A DNA stretch of 64,000 nt from Micromonospora vinacea. Its GTDB lineage: Bacteria > Actinomycetota > Actinomycetes > Mycobacteriales > Micromonosporaceae. The DNA lies in contig NZ_JADOTY010000001.1 of assembly GCF_015751785.1 (NCBI RefSeq), positions 1,054,001-1,118,000 of the forward strand, read 5' to 3'. The translations under genes and the position numbers were made by a program. The first letter of the stretch is position 1. The number at the start of each line of letters is the position of its first letter. Shown piece after piece: positions 1 to 8,645 of this stretch. The notes below the pieces were generated by a model. It saw nothing but the letters and a program-made list of their open reading frames with translations. It was not told where the DNA came from and did no database searches.

Positions 1-360
1 CGGGGGGTCGACGGCGCGGTGACCTGGGCGCCCACCGACTACCGCGACCTGGCCGACCGGTACGAGAACAGCTTCGGCGACGCCGTGCTCGACCTGCGCG
101 GGATCGACTTCGCGAAGCGGGACAGCCAGGTGACGGTGGCCGTCAACTTCGGCCAGGCGACAGTGGTCGTGCCGCCGAACGTGGACGTCACCACAGTGGC
201 CGACGTCAACGCCGGTGACGCCACCATCTTCGGTAACCGCTCCGGCGGGCTGGACGGCCGCCTACGGGAATCTACCGACGTCGGTGCGGACGGCCCCGGC
301 GGCGGCACGCTGCGCCTCTACATCCACGTCAATGCCGGCAACCTGGAGGTGACCCGGTGA
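1..360 (+). CDS. C-terminal part of a PspC/LiaF-like membrane-associated protein (partial)
   Basis: The reading frame is open from base 1, so the true start lies upstream and a GTG at 19 is probably internal. The visible ~119 residues form a beta-rich domain typical of the LiaF-like or DUF2154 C-terminal region, with repeated short strands of hydrophobic and glycine residues (VTVAVNFGQATVVVPPNV, DATIFGNRSGG). In this family the domain usually follows a PspC segment and several membrane helices and belongs to cell-envelope stress sensing; those parts are outside the window. It overlaps the next gene by four bases (ATGA), which suggests translational coupling. The family call is good; the physiological role is inferred. 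Confidence 0.7.
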   Translation, partial: RGVDGAVTWAPTDYRDLADRYENSFGDAVLDLRGIDFAKRDSQVTVAVNFGQATVVVPPNVDVTTVADVNAGDATIFGNRSGGLDGRLRESTDVGADGPGGGTLRLYIHVNAGNLEVTR

Positions 361-1037
361 AGGCTCACCGCACGGATCTGGTGTCGTTCGCCTTCGGGCT
401 CGTGTTCCTCGCGCTGTCCGCCTGGTGGCTGCTCGCCCAGCTGCTCGGGCTGGCGCTGCCGCCGGTCGGCTGGTTCCTGGCCGGCGCACTCATCCTGATC
501 GGGGTCTTCGGGTTGGTCGGCGCGCTGCGCTCGGGTCGGCCGAGCCCGCCGGAGCCGACCGCCGAGGCCGGCACCGCAGGCGCCGTCGCCCCCGTCTCCG
601 GCACGTCCGTCTCCGGCGCACCCGTCTCCGGCGCACCCGTCTCCGGTGCGCCCGTGCCGGTCTCCGGTGCCGCCACGTCGACCTCAGGCACGGCCCTGCC
701 GGTCTGGGAAGCCGAGCGGGCCACCTGGGACACCCCCTCCTCCGACCCGACGCTCAGCACGGACCGGACGTTGGGGATACCGGCCACAGAGACGCGGGCG
801 GAGGTCGCGCCGACCACCGACGTGATCCACCCGGCCTGGCTGGCACATCCGCCGTCGGACCCGCCGACCGAGCCCATTCCCGGCCGACCCGACAGCGGAG
901 ACGACGAGCCGACCATCGGAAACCTCGCCCGTCCGACCTCGTCCGAGGCGGACGAGCCGACCCGGTCCGACCAACCGGTCGAGGCCACCGGCGACCAGCC
1001 GGGCGACGAGCGGGAGGGTCCGCGCCGGGAAGCCTGA
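357..1037 (+). CDS. Two-helix membrane protein with Pro/Thr/Ser-rich tail
   Basis: A 226-residue protein. Residues ~8–30 and ~36–58 form two hydrophobic helices (FGLVFLALSAWWLLAQLLGL and the following WFLAGALILIGVFGLVGAL), joined by a short turn. The rest is a low-complexity acidic Pro/Ala/Thr/Glu tail. Near residues 80–105 the tail carries a tandem VSGAP pentapeptide, encoded by a 15-base repeat at about 595–665. The start overlaps the stop of the preceding LiaF-like gene, so the two are likely co-transcribed and may act together at the membrane. No enzymatic motif is visible. The VSGAP run may vary between strains because its DNA is a direct repeat. Function unknown. Confidence 0.75.
   Translation: MKAHRTDLVSFAFGLVFLALSAWWLLAQLLGLALPPVGWFLAGALILIGVFGLVGALRSGRPSPPEPTAEAGTAGAVAPVSGTSVSGAPVSGAPVSGAPVPVSGAATSTSGTALPVWEAERATWDTPSSDPTLSTDRTLGIPATETRAEVAPTTDVIHPAWLAHPPSDPPTEPIPGRPDSGDDEPTIGNLARPTSSEADEPTRSDQPVEATGDQPGDEREGPRREA
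595..670 (+). repeat. 15-bp coding tandem repeat (VSGAP units)
   Basis: Near-identical 15-base units of the type gtctccggcgcaccc occur about four times, some with third-position changes, and encode VSGTS/VSGAP/VSGAP/VSGAP followed by PVPVSGAA. The unit length keeps the frame, so copy-number change would only lengthen or shorten the tail of the membrane protein. Confidence 0.75.
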
Positions 1038-1206
1038 CCTCGGGCGCCTGCCCGCGTCGGCCCACCGCATCCCCACGGCGGTGCGGCCGGCGCGGACAGG
1101 CGCATATGCTGGCCGGTGGAGATCTCGCCTCCGCCGGCCGGCCCGTCCCGCCCATGGCGGTCCCGCCGCGATTCCCGTCTCTACCCCCGTCAGGAGCCCG
1201 CCCGAC

Positions 1207-2460
1207 ATGACCCAGTCCCCCGCCGTGCGTACCACCGGCCGGTCCGGTCCGGTCCGCATCGGCGAGCGAGCCGCCCGTACCCTCGTCGCCGAGCTGGCCC
1301 GGATCAACGACGCCAAGGCCGCCCTGCTGGTCGGGGTGACCCCGGACTCCGCGGTGCTGGCCGCGGCGGTCGAGGCGCTGCTCCCCGGTGACCGGCTCAC
1401 CGTGGTGCCCGCCGAGCCGTTCGGCGCCGCGGCGCTCCGCGAGCACGTCACCGCCCAGGGCCGCTGGGTCGCCGACCGGGTGAGCGTCGTCGACTCGCTC
1501 GCCGAAGCCGAGGCCGCCGGGGTGGTCATCGCCGGCGAGGTGTTCGCCGGCACCGCCGAGGCGACCCGCAGCGGCATCGACGGGCTGTCCAAGTACCTGA
1601 CCGACGGGGCGGTGCTGAGCGTGGCGACCGTCGCCGCGCCCGGCCGGACCGAGGGCGCCGCCGCCGAGCTGGCCCGACAGGACGCCCTCTACGGCGTCGG
1701 CGCCGACCTGGTGCTGCGTAACTCGCCGCCGGTGCGGGTCTACCGACTGCGGTTCACCCCGGCCAGCCCGGCCACGGCCGACAGCCTGGCCCCCGCGTAC
1801 CGGCCGTCGAGCGTGCCGCTGACCCGGGGCATGCACATCGACTCCAACGGCGTGGCGGCGGCGGGCATCGCACTGGGCCTCGCAGCGCTGGCCCGGGTGA
1901 CGCGCCCGTCGTCCAAGCTGTGGCTGCTGCCGGCCCTGGCCGCCGGGCCGGTCGCCGCGTTCTTCCGCGATCCCGAGCGGGACGTGCCGGAGGACCCGAG
2001 CGCCGTGGTCGCCAGCGCGGACGGGAAGGTCCTGTCGGTGCAGCGGCTGCACGACGAGCGCTTCGGCGACGGCGAGTGGCTACGGATCGCGGTGTTCCTG
2101 TCGGTGCTGGACGTGCACGTCAACCGCTCCCCGGTCGCCGGCAAGGTGGTGGACTACTTCGTCGCCGACGGCGGCTTCGTCAACGCGATGAAGCCGGACG
2201 CCGAGCACAACGTCGCCGCGTACACAGTGCTGGACACCGCTCGCGGCACGGTGGTGGTCGCACAGCGGACCGGGCTGATCGCCCGCCGGATCGTGCAGCG
2301 CGCGCCGATCGGCGCGCTCCTGGCCAGGGGCGAGCGGTTCGGGCTGATCCGGTTCGGCTCCCGCACCGACGTCTACCTGCCCGCCGAGGCCGCGGACCCG
2401 CTGGTCGGGCCGGGCGACAAGGTGATCGGTGGGTCGACGGTCATCGCCCGCTGGCGCTGA
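1207..2460 (+). CDS. psd: Phosphatidylserine decarboxylase (PSD-A type) with N-terminal Rossmann-like extension
   Basis: Converts phosphatidylserine to phosphatidylethanolamine at the membrane. It is self-processed to a pyruvoyl enzyme. In this 417-residue reading the C-terminal ~190 residues hold the decarboxylase: DVHVNRSP with its conserved His, and LIRFGSRTDVYLP, where Gly384–Ser385 is the expected self-cleavage site of the short PSD-A subfamily. The Mycobacterium enzyme is about 231 residues, so roughly 190 extra N-terminal residues are present. These look like a Rossmann-type methyltransferase-like fold (ALLVGVTPDSAVLAAAVEAL, then DRLTVVPAEP) without a clear glycine-rich SAM motif, followed by a hydrophobic segment (~245–275). 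ATG 1207 is chosen over earlier in-frame codons because upstream codons look non-coding. It faces pssA across a shared terminator. Confidence 0.9.
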   Translation: MTQSPAVRTTGRSGPVRIGERAARTLVAELARINDAKAALLVGVTPDSAVLAAAVEALLPGDRLTVVPAEPFGAAALREHVTAQGRWVADRVSVVDSLAEAEAAGVVIAGEVFAGTAEATRSGIDGLSKYLTDGAVLSVATVAAPGRTEGAAAELARQDALYGVGADLVLRNSPPVRVYRLRFTPASPATADSLAPAYRPSSVPLTRGMHIDSNGVAAAGIALGLAALARVTRPSSKLWLLPALAAGPVAAFFRDPERDVPEDPSAVVASADGKVLSVQRLHDERFGDGEWLRIAVFLSVLDVHVNRSPVAGKVVDYFVADGGFVNAMKPDAEHNVAAYTVLDTARGTVVVAQRTGLIARRIVQRAPIGALLARGERFGLIRFGSRTDVYLPAEAADPLVGPGDKVIGGSTVIARWR

Positions 2461-2472
2461 CCCAAGAACGAG

Positions 2473-2504
2473 GAACGGGGCGCCGCTTTCGCGGCGCCCC
2501 GTTC
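2473..2504. terminator. Bidirectional terminator between psd and pssA
   Basis: A perfect 14-bp stem (2473–2486 with 2491–2504, gaacggggcgccgc and its complement) with a 4-base loop, placed 12 bases after the psd stop and 12 bases from the pssA stop. Both convergent genes can use it. Confidence 0.9.
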
Positions 2505-2516
2505 TGTCTGCTCGGA

Positions 2517-3542
2517 TCAGGCGGTACGACGCTGCCGCAGCCAGAGAACCGGCCCGCTGACCAGGTAGCCCACCACGATCAGGGCGAACGTGAGCCGGAT
2601 GTCGACAAGCGCGCCGATCACCGGGGCCAACCAGAGCCACGGCGGCAGCTTCACCAGGCGGGCGAGCTTGGCGTACGGGAAGCTCGACACCATCGCGAAG
2701 GCCAGCAGCGCCACCCCGGCGACCAGCACGGCACCGGGCACCGGCAGGCCGATCGCCACGGTCACGGCGAGCACCGCGGCCGCCATGGTGGTGGGCACGC
2801 CGCAGAAGAACCGGCCGTCCTTCGGCGAGACGTTGAAGCGGGCCAGCCGAATCGCGGCACACGCCGCGACCAGGGCGCACGCCACCGCCGCCGCGGCGGT
2901 GGAGACGGAGCCGGCAAGCGAGGCGTAGACCACTACCGGCGCGGCGAGGCCGAACGAGCACATGTCGGCCAGTGAGTCCATCTGCGCGCCGAACGGGCTG
3001 GCCACCCCGAGCCGTCGGGCCAGCGCGCCGTCCAGGCCGTCGAAGCCGACGCAGGCGATCAGGCACAGCGCCGCCATGCGCACCTCGCCCTGCATGGCCA
3101 GGAAGATGGCCAGCATGCCGAGCATCAGACTGGCCAGCGTGCAGGCGTTGACCAGGCCGAACTTCATCCGGCGCGCCATGGTGCGCTCGCCGGGGAGCAG
3201 CGGGATGGACCGGGCCTCGTCGGCCTGCGCCATCGGCGGCATCGCCGGGCTGACCGGCACGACCGCGTCGATGTCGGCTCGGTCCAGGCCCAGTGTCGGG
3301 TCCACGCCCAGTGTCGGCCGGCTGAGCCGGTCCAGGCCGTAGCGACGGCGCTGCCGGTCGGCGTACCGGTGCTCGGTCGGGGACAGGTCACTCGGGTGCA
3401 GGTCGCCGTCGCGGCGACCCACCCGGACCAACAGCACCTGGCGGGCGAACGTGCTGCTGCGGCGCAACCGGCCCGCCCAGCGACGCCCTGCGGGGCGCGG
3501 ACTGTCAGTAGTACGACGCCGGCGCCATGGGGCTCTCGGCAC
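2517..3542 (-). CDS. pssA: CDP-diacylglycerol–serine O-phosphatidyltransferase
   Basis: Makes phosphatidylserine from CDP-diacylglycerol and serine in the cytoplasmic membrane, supplying the substrate of the neighbouring psd. The 341-residue protein has the CDP-alcohol phosphatidyltransferase signature D-G-x2-G-A-x-A-R-R-x8-G-x3-D-x3-D starting at residue ~168 (DGLDGALARRLGVASPFGAQ, then MDSLADM). About six hydrophobic helices follow in the C-terminal half. GTG 3542 is chosen because GGAGG lies four bases upstream. An ATG at 3740 also has GGAGG, but codons between the two (ATA, AAA, AGA) are atypical for this genome. The ~115-residue basic, Asp-containing N-terminal extension is longer than in mycobacterial PssA, so a start nearer MARRMKFG cannot be excluded. 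Confidence 0.85.
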   Translation of the reverse strand: MPRAPWRRRRTTDSPRPAGRRWAGRLRRSSTFARQVLLVRVGRRDGDLHPSDLSPTEHRYADRQRRRYGLDRLSRPTLGVDPTLGLDRADIDAVVPVSPAMPPMAQADEARSIPLLPGERTMARRMKFGLVNACTLASLMLGMLAIFLAMQGEVRMAALCLIACVGFDGLDGALARRLGVASPFGAQMDSLADMCSFGLAAPVVVYASLAGSVSTAAAAVACALVAACAAIRLARFNVSPKDGRFFCGVPTTMAAAVLAVTVAIGLPVPGAVLVAGVALLAFAMVSSFPYAKLARLVKLPPWLWLAPVIGALVDIRLTFALIVVGYLVSGPVLWLRQRRTA

Positions 3543-3812
3543 GTTTCCTCCATCACCGGATCTGCTGGCCGCCAACTGGCGGTTGTCCGGCTGTCTCGTG
3601 CCGGACCTTGCATGGCCCGGCAGCCGTTTTGCGGAGTACACCATCGCATAGGGGAACATGGCTTGGCGATAGCTGCCGGCGGTACTTATATCTGGCTTAA
3701 ACCGCTCGAACCGCTCGCTTGTTCCCATCCCGGGCGTCATCGCCCGTTTCCTCCATCATTCCCGCCTTTGACTGTACCGGAGGGTCACCAACTCGGCTCA
3801 CCGAGCGGGGTG

Positions 3813-4769
3813 CTATCGGCCGCTCTGTCCGATTGCCACGGCAGCGATGTCGCTCAACGGCAGGTCAACCGCCTCGGCGCGAGTGAACCACCCGGCCCGC
3901 GCCGTCGACCCTCCGGCGGACTCCGTGACCACCGCATCAGTAGGTACGTCCACCAGCACCCGATAGATCACCCGTACGCCGTGCCAGTCCAGCGGCCGAC
4001 CCTCCGGGCCCAGCGCGGCGGGATTGTGCAGGTTGTTGACGCCCAGCAACTCCACGACCCGACCCACCTGGCCACCCTCCTCGACCAACTCCCGGAGCAA
4101 CCCGGTGGCCGGCTGCTCACCGTGATCGGTGCCACCGCCGGGCAGATGCCACAGGCCGGCCCCCGGATAGCCCTCCGCGATCTGAGTCAGCAGAATCCGC
4201 CCAGCAGGATCGGTGACCAGCCCGTACGCCCCGAAGCGCAGCCGACGGTCGGGGTGCTCCGGCGGGAACGGGTCTCGCGACCGGCGCGCCCCGGGCGGCA
4301 GTGGGGTCACCGGCAGGCCCAGCGCCTCAGCGGTGAACGGGGTCAGCGGCAACTCCGCCACCTCGGCCAGTGAAAGCCAGCAAGCCCGATCGACCGGCCC
4401 ACCCGCTTCCTCCCGCAACCCGCCCTCAGGCTTCGCGGCGTGGGGCGTGCCCTCGGACCGCGCGCCGCGAGGCGTGCCGAGCTCGAACAGCAGCCGGTCG
4501 GTGTGCAGCGCGACCTTGTCCTCCGGAAAGGTGGCGACATCGGCAACCACAGCGAGTAGCCGGGTCACAGTCACCGTCAGCCCGGCCTGTTCGGCAACCT
4601 CGCGGACCACGGCGTGCTGCGGGTCCTCCGCATGCCCAACGGCACCGCCCGGCAACCGCCAGAGCTCCGGAAACTCACCCTCCGCCCCGTCCCGAACCAC
4701 CAACACCCGGCCCGAATCCCACAAAAGCCCGTAGGCCCCGACCCGCCGCGTCAATTGCACCCCTGCCAC
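3813..4769 (-). CDS. Protein with two Nudix hydrolase domains (paralogue A)
   Basis: A 318-residue protein made of two Nudix domains, an architecture that could hydrolyse two molecules of type nucleoside diphosphate linked to X or could pair a catalytic with a degenerate domain. The first Nudix box begins GGAVGHAEDP and continues REVAEQAG, so the usual second Glu of REUXEEXGU is replaced by Gln. The second box (GGGTDHGEQP, RELVEEGG) is complete. This suggests domain two is catalytic and domain one may be impaired. A close paralogue lies at 5429–6379 on the same strand, separated by a repeat-filled gap. The substrate cannot be told from sequence. Confidence 0.85.
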   Translation of the reverse strand: MAGVQLTRRVGAYGLLWDSGRVLVVRDGAEGEFPELWRLPGGAVGHAEDPQHAVVREVAEQAGLTVTVTRLLAVVADVATFPEDKVALHTDRLLFELGTPRGARSEGTPHAAKPEGGLREEAGGPVDRACWLSLAEVAELPLTPFTAEALGLPVTPLPPGARRSRDPFPPEHPDRRLRFGAYGLVTDPAGRILLTQIAEGYPGAGLWHLPGGGTDHGEQPATGLLRELVEEGGQVGRVVELLGVNNLHNPAALGPEGRPLDWHGVRVIYRVLVDVPTDAVVTESAGGSTARAGWFTRAEAVDLPLSDIAAVAIGQSGR

Positions 4770-4792
4770 CCCCGTGTTCGCACCCCAGACCC

Positions 4793-4850
4793 GTTGATCA
4801 TGAAGTTATCGCCATCCATCTCGCGCCGCGACAATAACTTCATGATCAAC
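4793..4850. repeat. Palindromic intergenic element, family A (GTTGATCATGAAGTTAT arms)
   Basis: Perfect 17-bp inverted arms at 4793–4809 and 4834–4850 surround a 24-base GC-rich loop. The arms are AT-rich compared with all flanking DNA. It lies about 25 bases above the Nudix gene start and could be a hairpin, a protein-binding site or a mobile repeat. Confidence 0.85.
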
Positions 4851-5035
4851 ACGAGGCGGTACGCGGGAAACTCGTAGAGCTGAGGAGCCGAGGCCGCCGA
4901 AACCGAGCGAGCACCCACAGGCCATGACCGTCTAGGCCCATAAGACCGGTTTATCTGGTTTGACCGCCTGTCCGCTTCACTCCAGTAGCCCTCATTGTGG
5001 AGTCCATTCGCGCCGCAGCAGCCGAGACGAGCAGT

Positions 5036-5110
5036 GATCGACTCGGCTTCCTTGAAAACGCGGTGTCCGAGCGAGACGGATAGCGCGACTTCCGTGAAAC
5101 CGAGTGGATC
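5036..5110. repeat. 75-bp imperfect palindrome, family C, copy 1
   Basis: Two 34-base arms (5036–5069 and 5077–5110) match each other at 25 of 34 positions and flank a 7-base centre. A second element with identical geometry is at 20927–21001. One arm of each copy agrees at 29 of 34 positions, with the shared core TTGAA–CGCGGTGTCCG. Confidence 0.8.
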
Positions 5111-5189
5111 ATGACATGGCCTGGGGTGGGCCGAGGATCGCCCGCCCCGGAACGCCCGTGTAGACAGTCCCTGCGGGGCGCCCCGAGCC

Positions 5190-5268
5190 CAAGATCGCGC
5201 AATATCCAGGATGTAGTGGCCTCACCGACGCGCCGATGCCACTACATCCTGCTTCGAGCACGATCTTG
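5190..5268. repeat. Nested inverted repeat, family B, copy 1
   Basis: Outer arms CAAGATCG (5190–5197) and CGATCTTG (5261–5268) enclose inner perfect 14-bp arms (5207–5220 and 5238–5251, caggatgtagtggc and its complement) around a 17-base loop. The same CGATCTTG octamer pair, in the opposite orientation, forms the arms of the element at 8522–8592. Confidence 0.8.
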
Positions 5269-5388
5269 CCGCCGGGCCGCCGGGCCGCCGGGCCGCCGGG
5301 CCGCCGGGCCGCCGGGCCGCCGGGCCGCCGGGCCGCCGGGCCGCCGGGCCGCCGGGCCGCCGGGCCGCCGGGCCGCCGGGCCGCCGGG
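5269..5388. repeat. Perfect 15-copy octanucleotide tandem repeat (CCGCCGGG)n
   Basis: Fifteen uninterrupted, identical copies of CCGCCGGG, followed by two decayed units (ccgcgagg, acgcgagg). The array is intergenic, 41 bases beyond the stop of the minus-strand Nudix gene that follows. Perfect identity over 120 bp points to recent slippage expansion. Confidence 0.95.
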
Positions 5389-5428
5389 CCGCGAGGACGC
5401 GAGGACGGCTGACGGGACGGTCGGGGGG

Positions 5429-6379
5429 TCAGGTGAGCTGGGCTGCTTGGACTGCTTCGGCGGTCACCTCGGTGAGGCGGTCGGTGGGGAGAGCGCCCAA
5501 CTCCTCCCGGCCGAACCAGCGGGCCTCGCAGGTGGAGCCGCCCACGTCGGCGATGGTCAGTGGGTTGGGCTGGTCGACGACGACGCGGTAGAAGGCGCGT
5601 ACGCCGTGCCAGTCAATCGGGTAGCCCTCGGGGCCGAGCGAGGCGGCGTCGCGGTGGCTGGCGACTCCGAGGAGTTCGACGAGGCGGCCGGCCTGGCCGG
5701 TCTCCTCGATCAACTCTCGGATGAGTGCCGCGCCGGGCTGCTCGCCGTAGTCGGTGCCGCCGCCCGGCAGGTGCCAGCAGCCGGCACCGGGGTAGCCGTC
5801 GGAGATGCGGGTGAGCAGCACCCGGCCGGCGGGGTCGGTGCAGACCGCGTACGCGGCGAAGCGCTGGGCGCGGTGCAGCCCGTCGGGGCCGGGCACGGCG
5901 TAGAAGGAGGGGAACTCGGGGGCCTCGTCGGGCACCACGTCGGCCGAGGAGGCGGGCAGCCCGAGGGCGCGTGCGGTGAACGAGCGCAGCGGCAGTTCGC
6001 GCGCCTCGTCGAGGGTGTACCACCGGGCGAGGTCGGTGGGGCGTTCGCCGACCCGGTCGGCGAGGGTGCCGCCGCGTACGGCCACCCGGTAGATCAGCCG
6101 GTCGGTGTGGATGGTGATGCCCCGGTCCGGGAGGGCCCGCATGTCGGCGAGCACGTCGGCGAGGCCGGAGACGGCGACGGAGAGGCCGGTTTCGGCGGCG
6201 GTTTCGCGAACGACTGTGTGGTTCGGGTCCTCGCCGTGGTCGACGGCCCCGCCGGGCAGCGACCACGCCCCGGGGGTGCCGGAGTGCTCCGATGCGCGGA
6301 CCAGCAGGACTCGGCCGATTGAATCAGCACAAACTGCGTATGCCGCGATCCTGCGGAGCGGCTTGAGCAAGGTGGTCAC
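5429..6379 (-). CDS. Protein with two Nudix hydrolase domains (paralogue B)
   Basis: A 316-residue paralogue of the protein at 3813–4769 with the same two-domain plan. Box one begins GGAVDHGEDP and continues RETAAETG; box two begins GGGTDYGEQP and continues RELIEETG. Box two keeps the full catalytic pattern, while box one has Ala-Ala-Glu in place of the usual residues before the second Glu, so it is closer to active than in paralogue A. Conserved blocks shared with A include the segment around YPGAGCWHLPGGG and DWHGVRAFYRV. The duplication is local, and the DNA between the copies is filled with repeats. Substrate unknown; nucleotide sugar or oxidised nucleotide clean-up are possibilities only. 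Confidence 0.85.
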   Translation of the reverse strand: MTTLLKPLRRIAAYAVCADSIGRVLLVRASEHSGTPGAWSLPGGAVDHGEDPNHTVVRETAAETGLSVAVSGLADVLADMRALPDRGITIHTDRLIYRVAVRGGTLADRVGERPTDLARWYTLDEARELPLRSFTARALGLPASSADVVPDEAPEFPSFYAVPGPDGLHRAQRFAAYAVCTDPAGRVLLTRISDGYPGAGCWHLPGGGTDYGEQPGAALIRELIEETGQAGRLVELLGVASHRDAASLGPEGYPIDWHGVRAFYRVVVDQPNPLTIADVGGSTCEARWFGREELGALPTDRLTEVTAEAVQAAQLT

Positions 6380-6522
6380 GGAAGCAAATTCTCCCCGGGC
6401 CGGGTTACCGGGACGGAAAAGAGTCGGATTCCTGACTGTCTGGCCCCGATCAGGGATTGGTCAGGGTAAGGATCCGGGCGGTCACCGAGGGCGGGCCGGG
6501 CGCCAGCGCGGACGGTAGAGGT

Positions 6523-6891
6523 ATGACATCGACCACCGCTCCCCGCGCCCCGTACAAGCAGCTTCGGCGACCCACCACCGACCGCATGGTCGCCGGGGTC
6601 GCCAGCGGCGTCGGCCGCTACTTCGCCGTCGATCCCACACTGGTCCGGGTGATCTTCGCGGTCACCGGCCTGCTCACCGGCGGGCTCGCGCTGTTCGCGT
6701 ACCCGATCATGTGGTTCCTGATGCCGGAGGAGCCCACCGGCGCGCCGGCCTGGCCGCACGCCGCGGGCGTCGCGCCGCAGAACGGCCCGCCGCCCACCGC
6801 CGGGCCCGCGCCCGGCGGGCCACCGCAGGGGTACGCCCCGACGCCGCCCTACCCGCCGACGACCCCGCTCAGCCCGCCGCCGGCCGCCTGA
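6523..6891 (+). CDS. PspC-domain membrane protein
   Basis: A 122-residue protein. Residues ~10–65 are a PspC domain: a basic start (YKQLRRPTTDRMVAGVASG), the VGRYFAVDPTLVRVIF motif, then one hydrophobic helix (VTGLLTGGLALFAYPIMWFLM) ending in PEEP, a typical PspC ending. The remaining ~50 residues are Pro/Gly-rich and probably disordered. PspC proteins are linked to envelope-stress responses, as are the LiaF-like genes at the left edge. ATG 6523 has a weak AGAGG upstream. The gene converges on guaA with only 7 bases between stops and no separate hairpin. Confidence 0.85.
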   Translation: MTSTTAPRAPYKQLRRPTTDRMVAGVASGVGRYFAVDPTLVRVIFAVTGLLTGGLALFAYPIMWFLMPEEPTGAPAWPHAAGVAPQNGPPPTAGPAPGGPPQGYAPTPPYPPTTPLSPPPAA

Positions 6892-6895
6892 GCGG

Positions 6896-8455
<1,560 letters not shown>

Positions 8456-8521
8456 GTGCACGAAGCCTACCGACAGTCACGGCCGCTCCCGGCACCGGCT
8501 CGCCAGCAGTCCACTCTCCCC

Positions 8522-8592
8522 GCGATCTTGCACTTCCTGTCCCGACAAAAACCGCAAAAGTCGCAGAACGACGACCGAAACTGCAAGATCGC
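8522..8592. repeat. Inverted repeat, family B, copy 2 (GCGATCTTGCA arms)
   Basis: Perfect 11-bp arms at 8522–8532 and 8582–8592 enclose 49 bases that are AT-richer than the surroundings. It sits between the GMC oxidoreductase stop and the guaA start, so it lies in the likely guaA promoter or leader region. Confidence 0.8.
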
Positions 8593-8593
8593 C

Positions 8594-8640
8594 GGGACGG
8601 GACGGGACGGGACGGGGCGGGACGGGGCGGGACGGGGCGC
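8594..8640. repeat. GGGAC/GGGGC pentanucleotide run
   Basis: About nine consecutive units GGGAC or GGGGC on the plus strand give many G-tracts spaced by two bases, a pattern able to form a DNA G-quadruplex. The plus strand is the template strand for guaA, so the transcript is C-rich here. It directly follows the family B inverted repeat. Confidence 0.7.
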
Positions 8641-8645
8641 GGGGG

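Larger units (their letters stand above)
4770..5428. other. 659-bp gene-free repeat-rich gap between the two double-Nudix genes
   Basis: No credible gene is present. The gap holds four separate repeat structures, listed individually: a 17-bp-arm palindrome, a 75-bp imperfect palindrome, a nested inverted repeat with CAAGATCG arms, and a 15-copy octanucleotide array. The upstream gene's promoter must also lie here, just above 4769. Confidence 0.8.

Noticed and set aside
2517..3740. Longer pssA reading from ATG 3740, which also has GGAGG upstream
   Set aside because: Codons between 3740 and 3542 are atypical for this genome (ATA, AAA, AGA, CCA) and the GTG at 3542 has its own GGAGG. The two GATGGAGGAAACG copies (3542–3555 and 3745–3758 on the plus strand) remain curious.
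5269..5388. CRISPR array
   Set aside because: The unit is 8 bp without spacers; it is a simple tandem repeat.
5111..6322. Long plus-strand open frame of RRAAGPPG repeats
   Set aside because: It is the translation of the octanucleotide array and the antisense of a Nudix gene; no ribosome site or family likeness.
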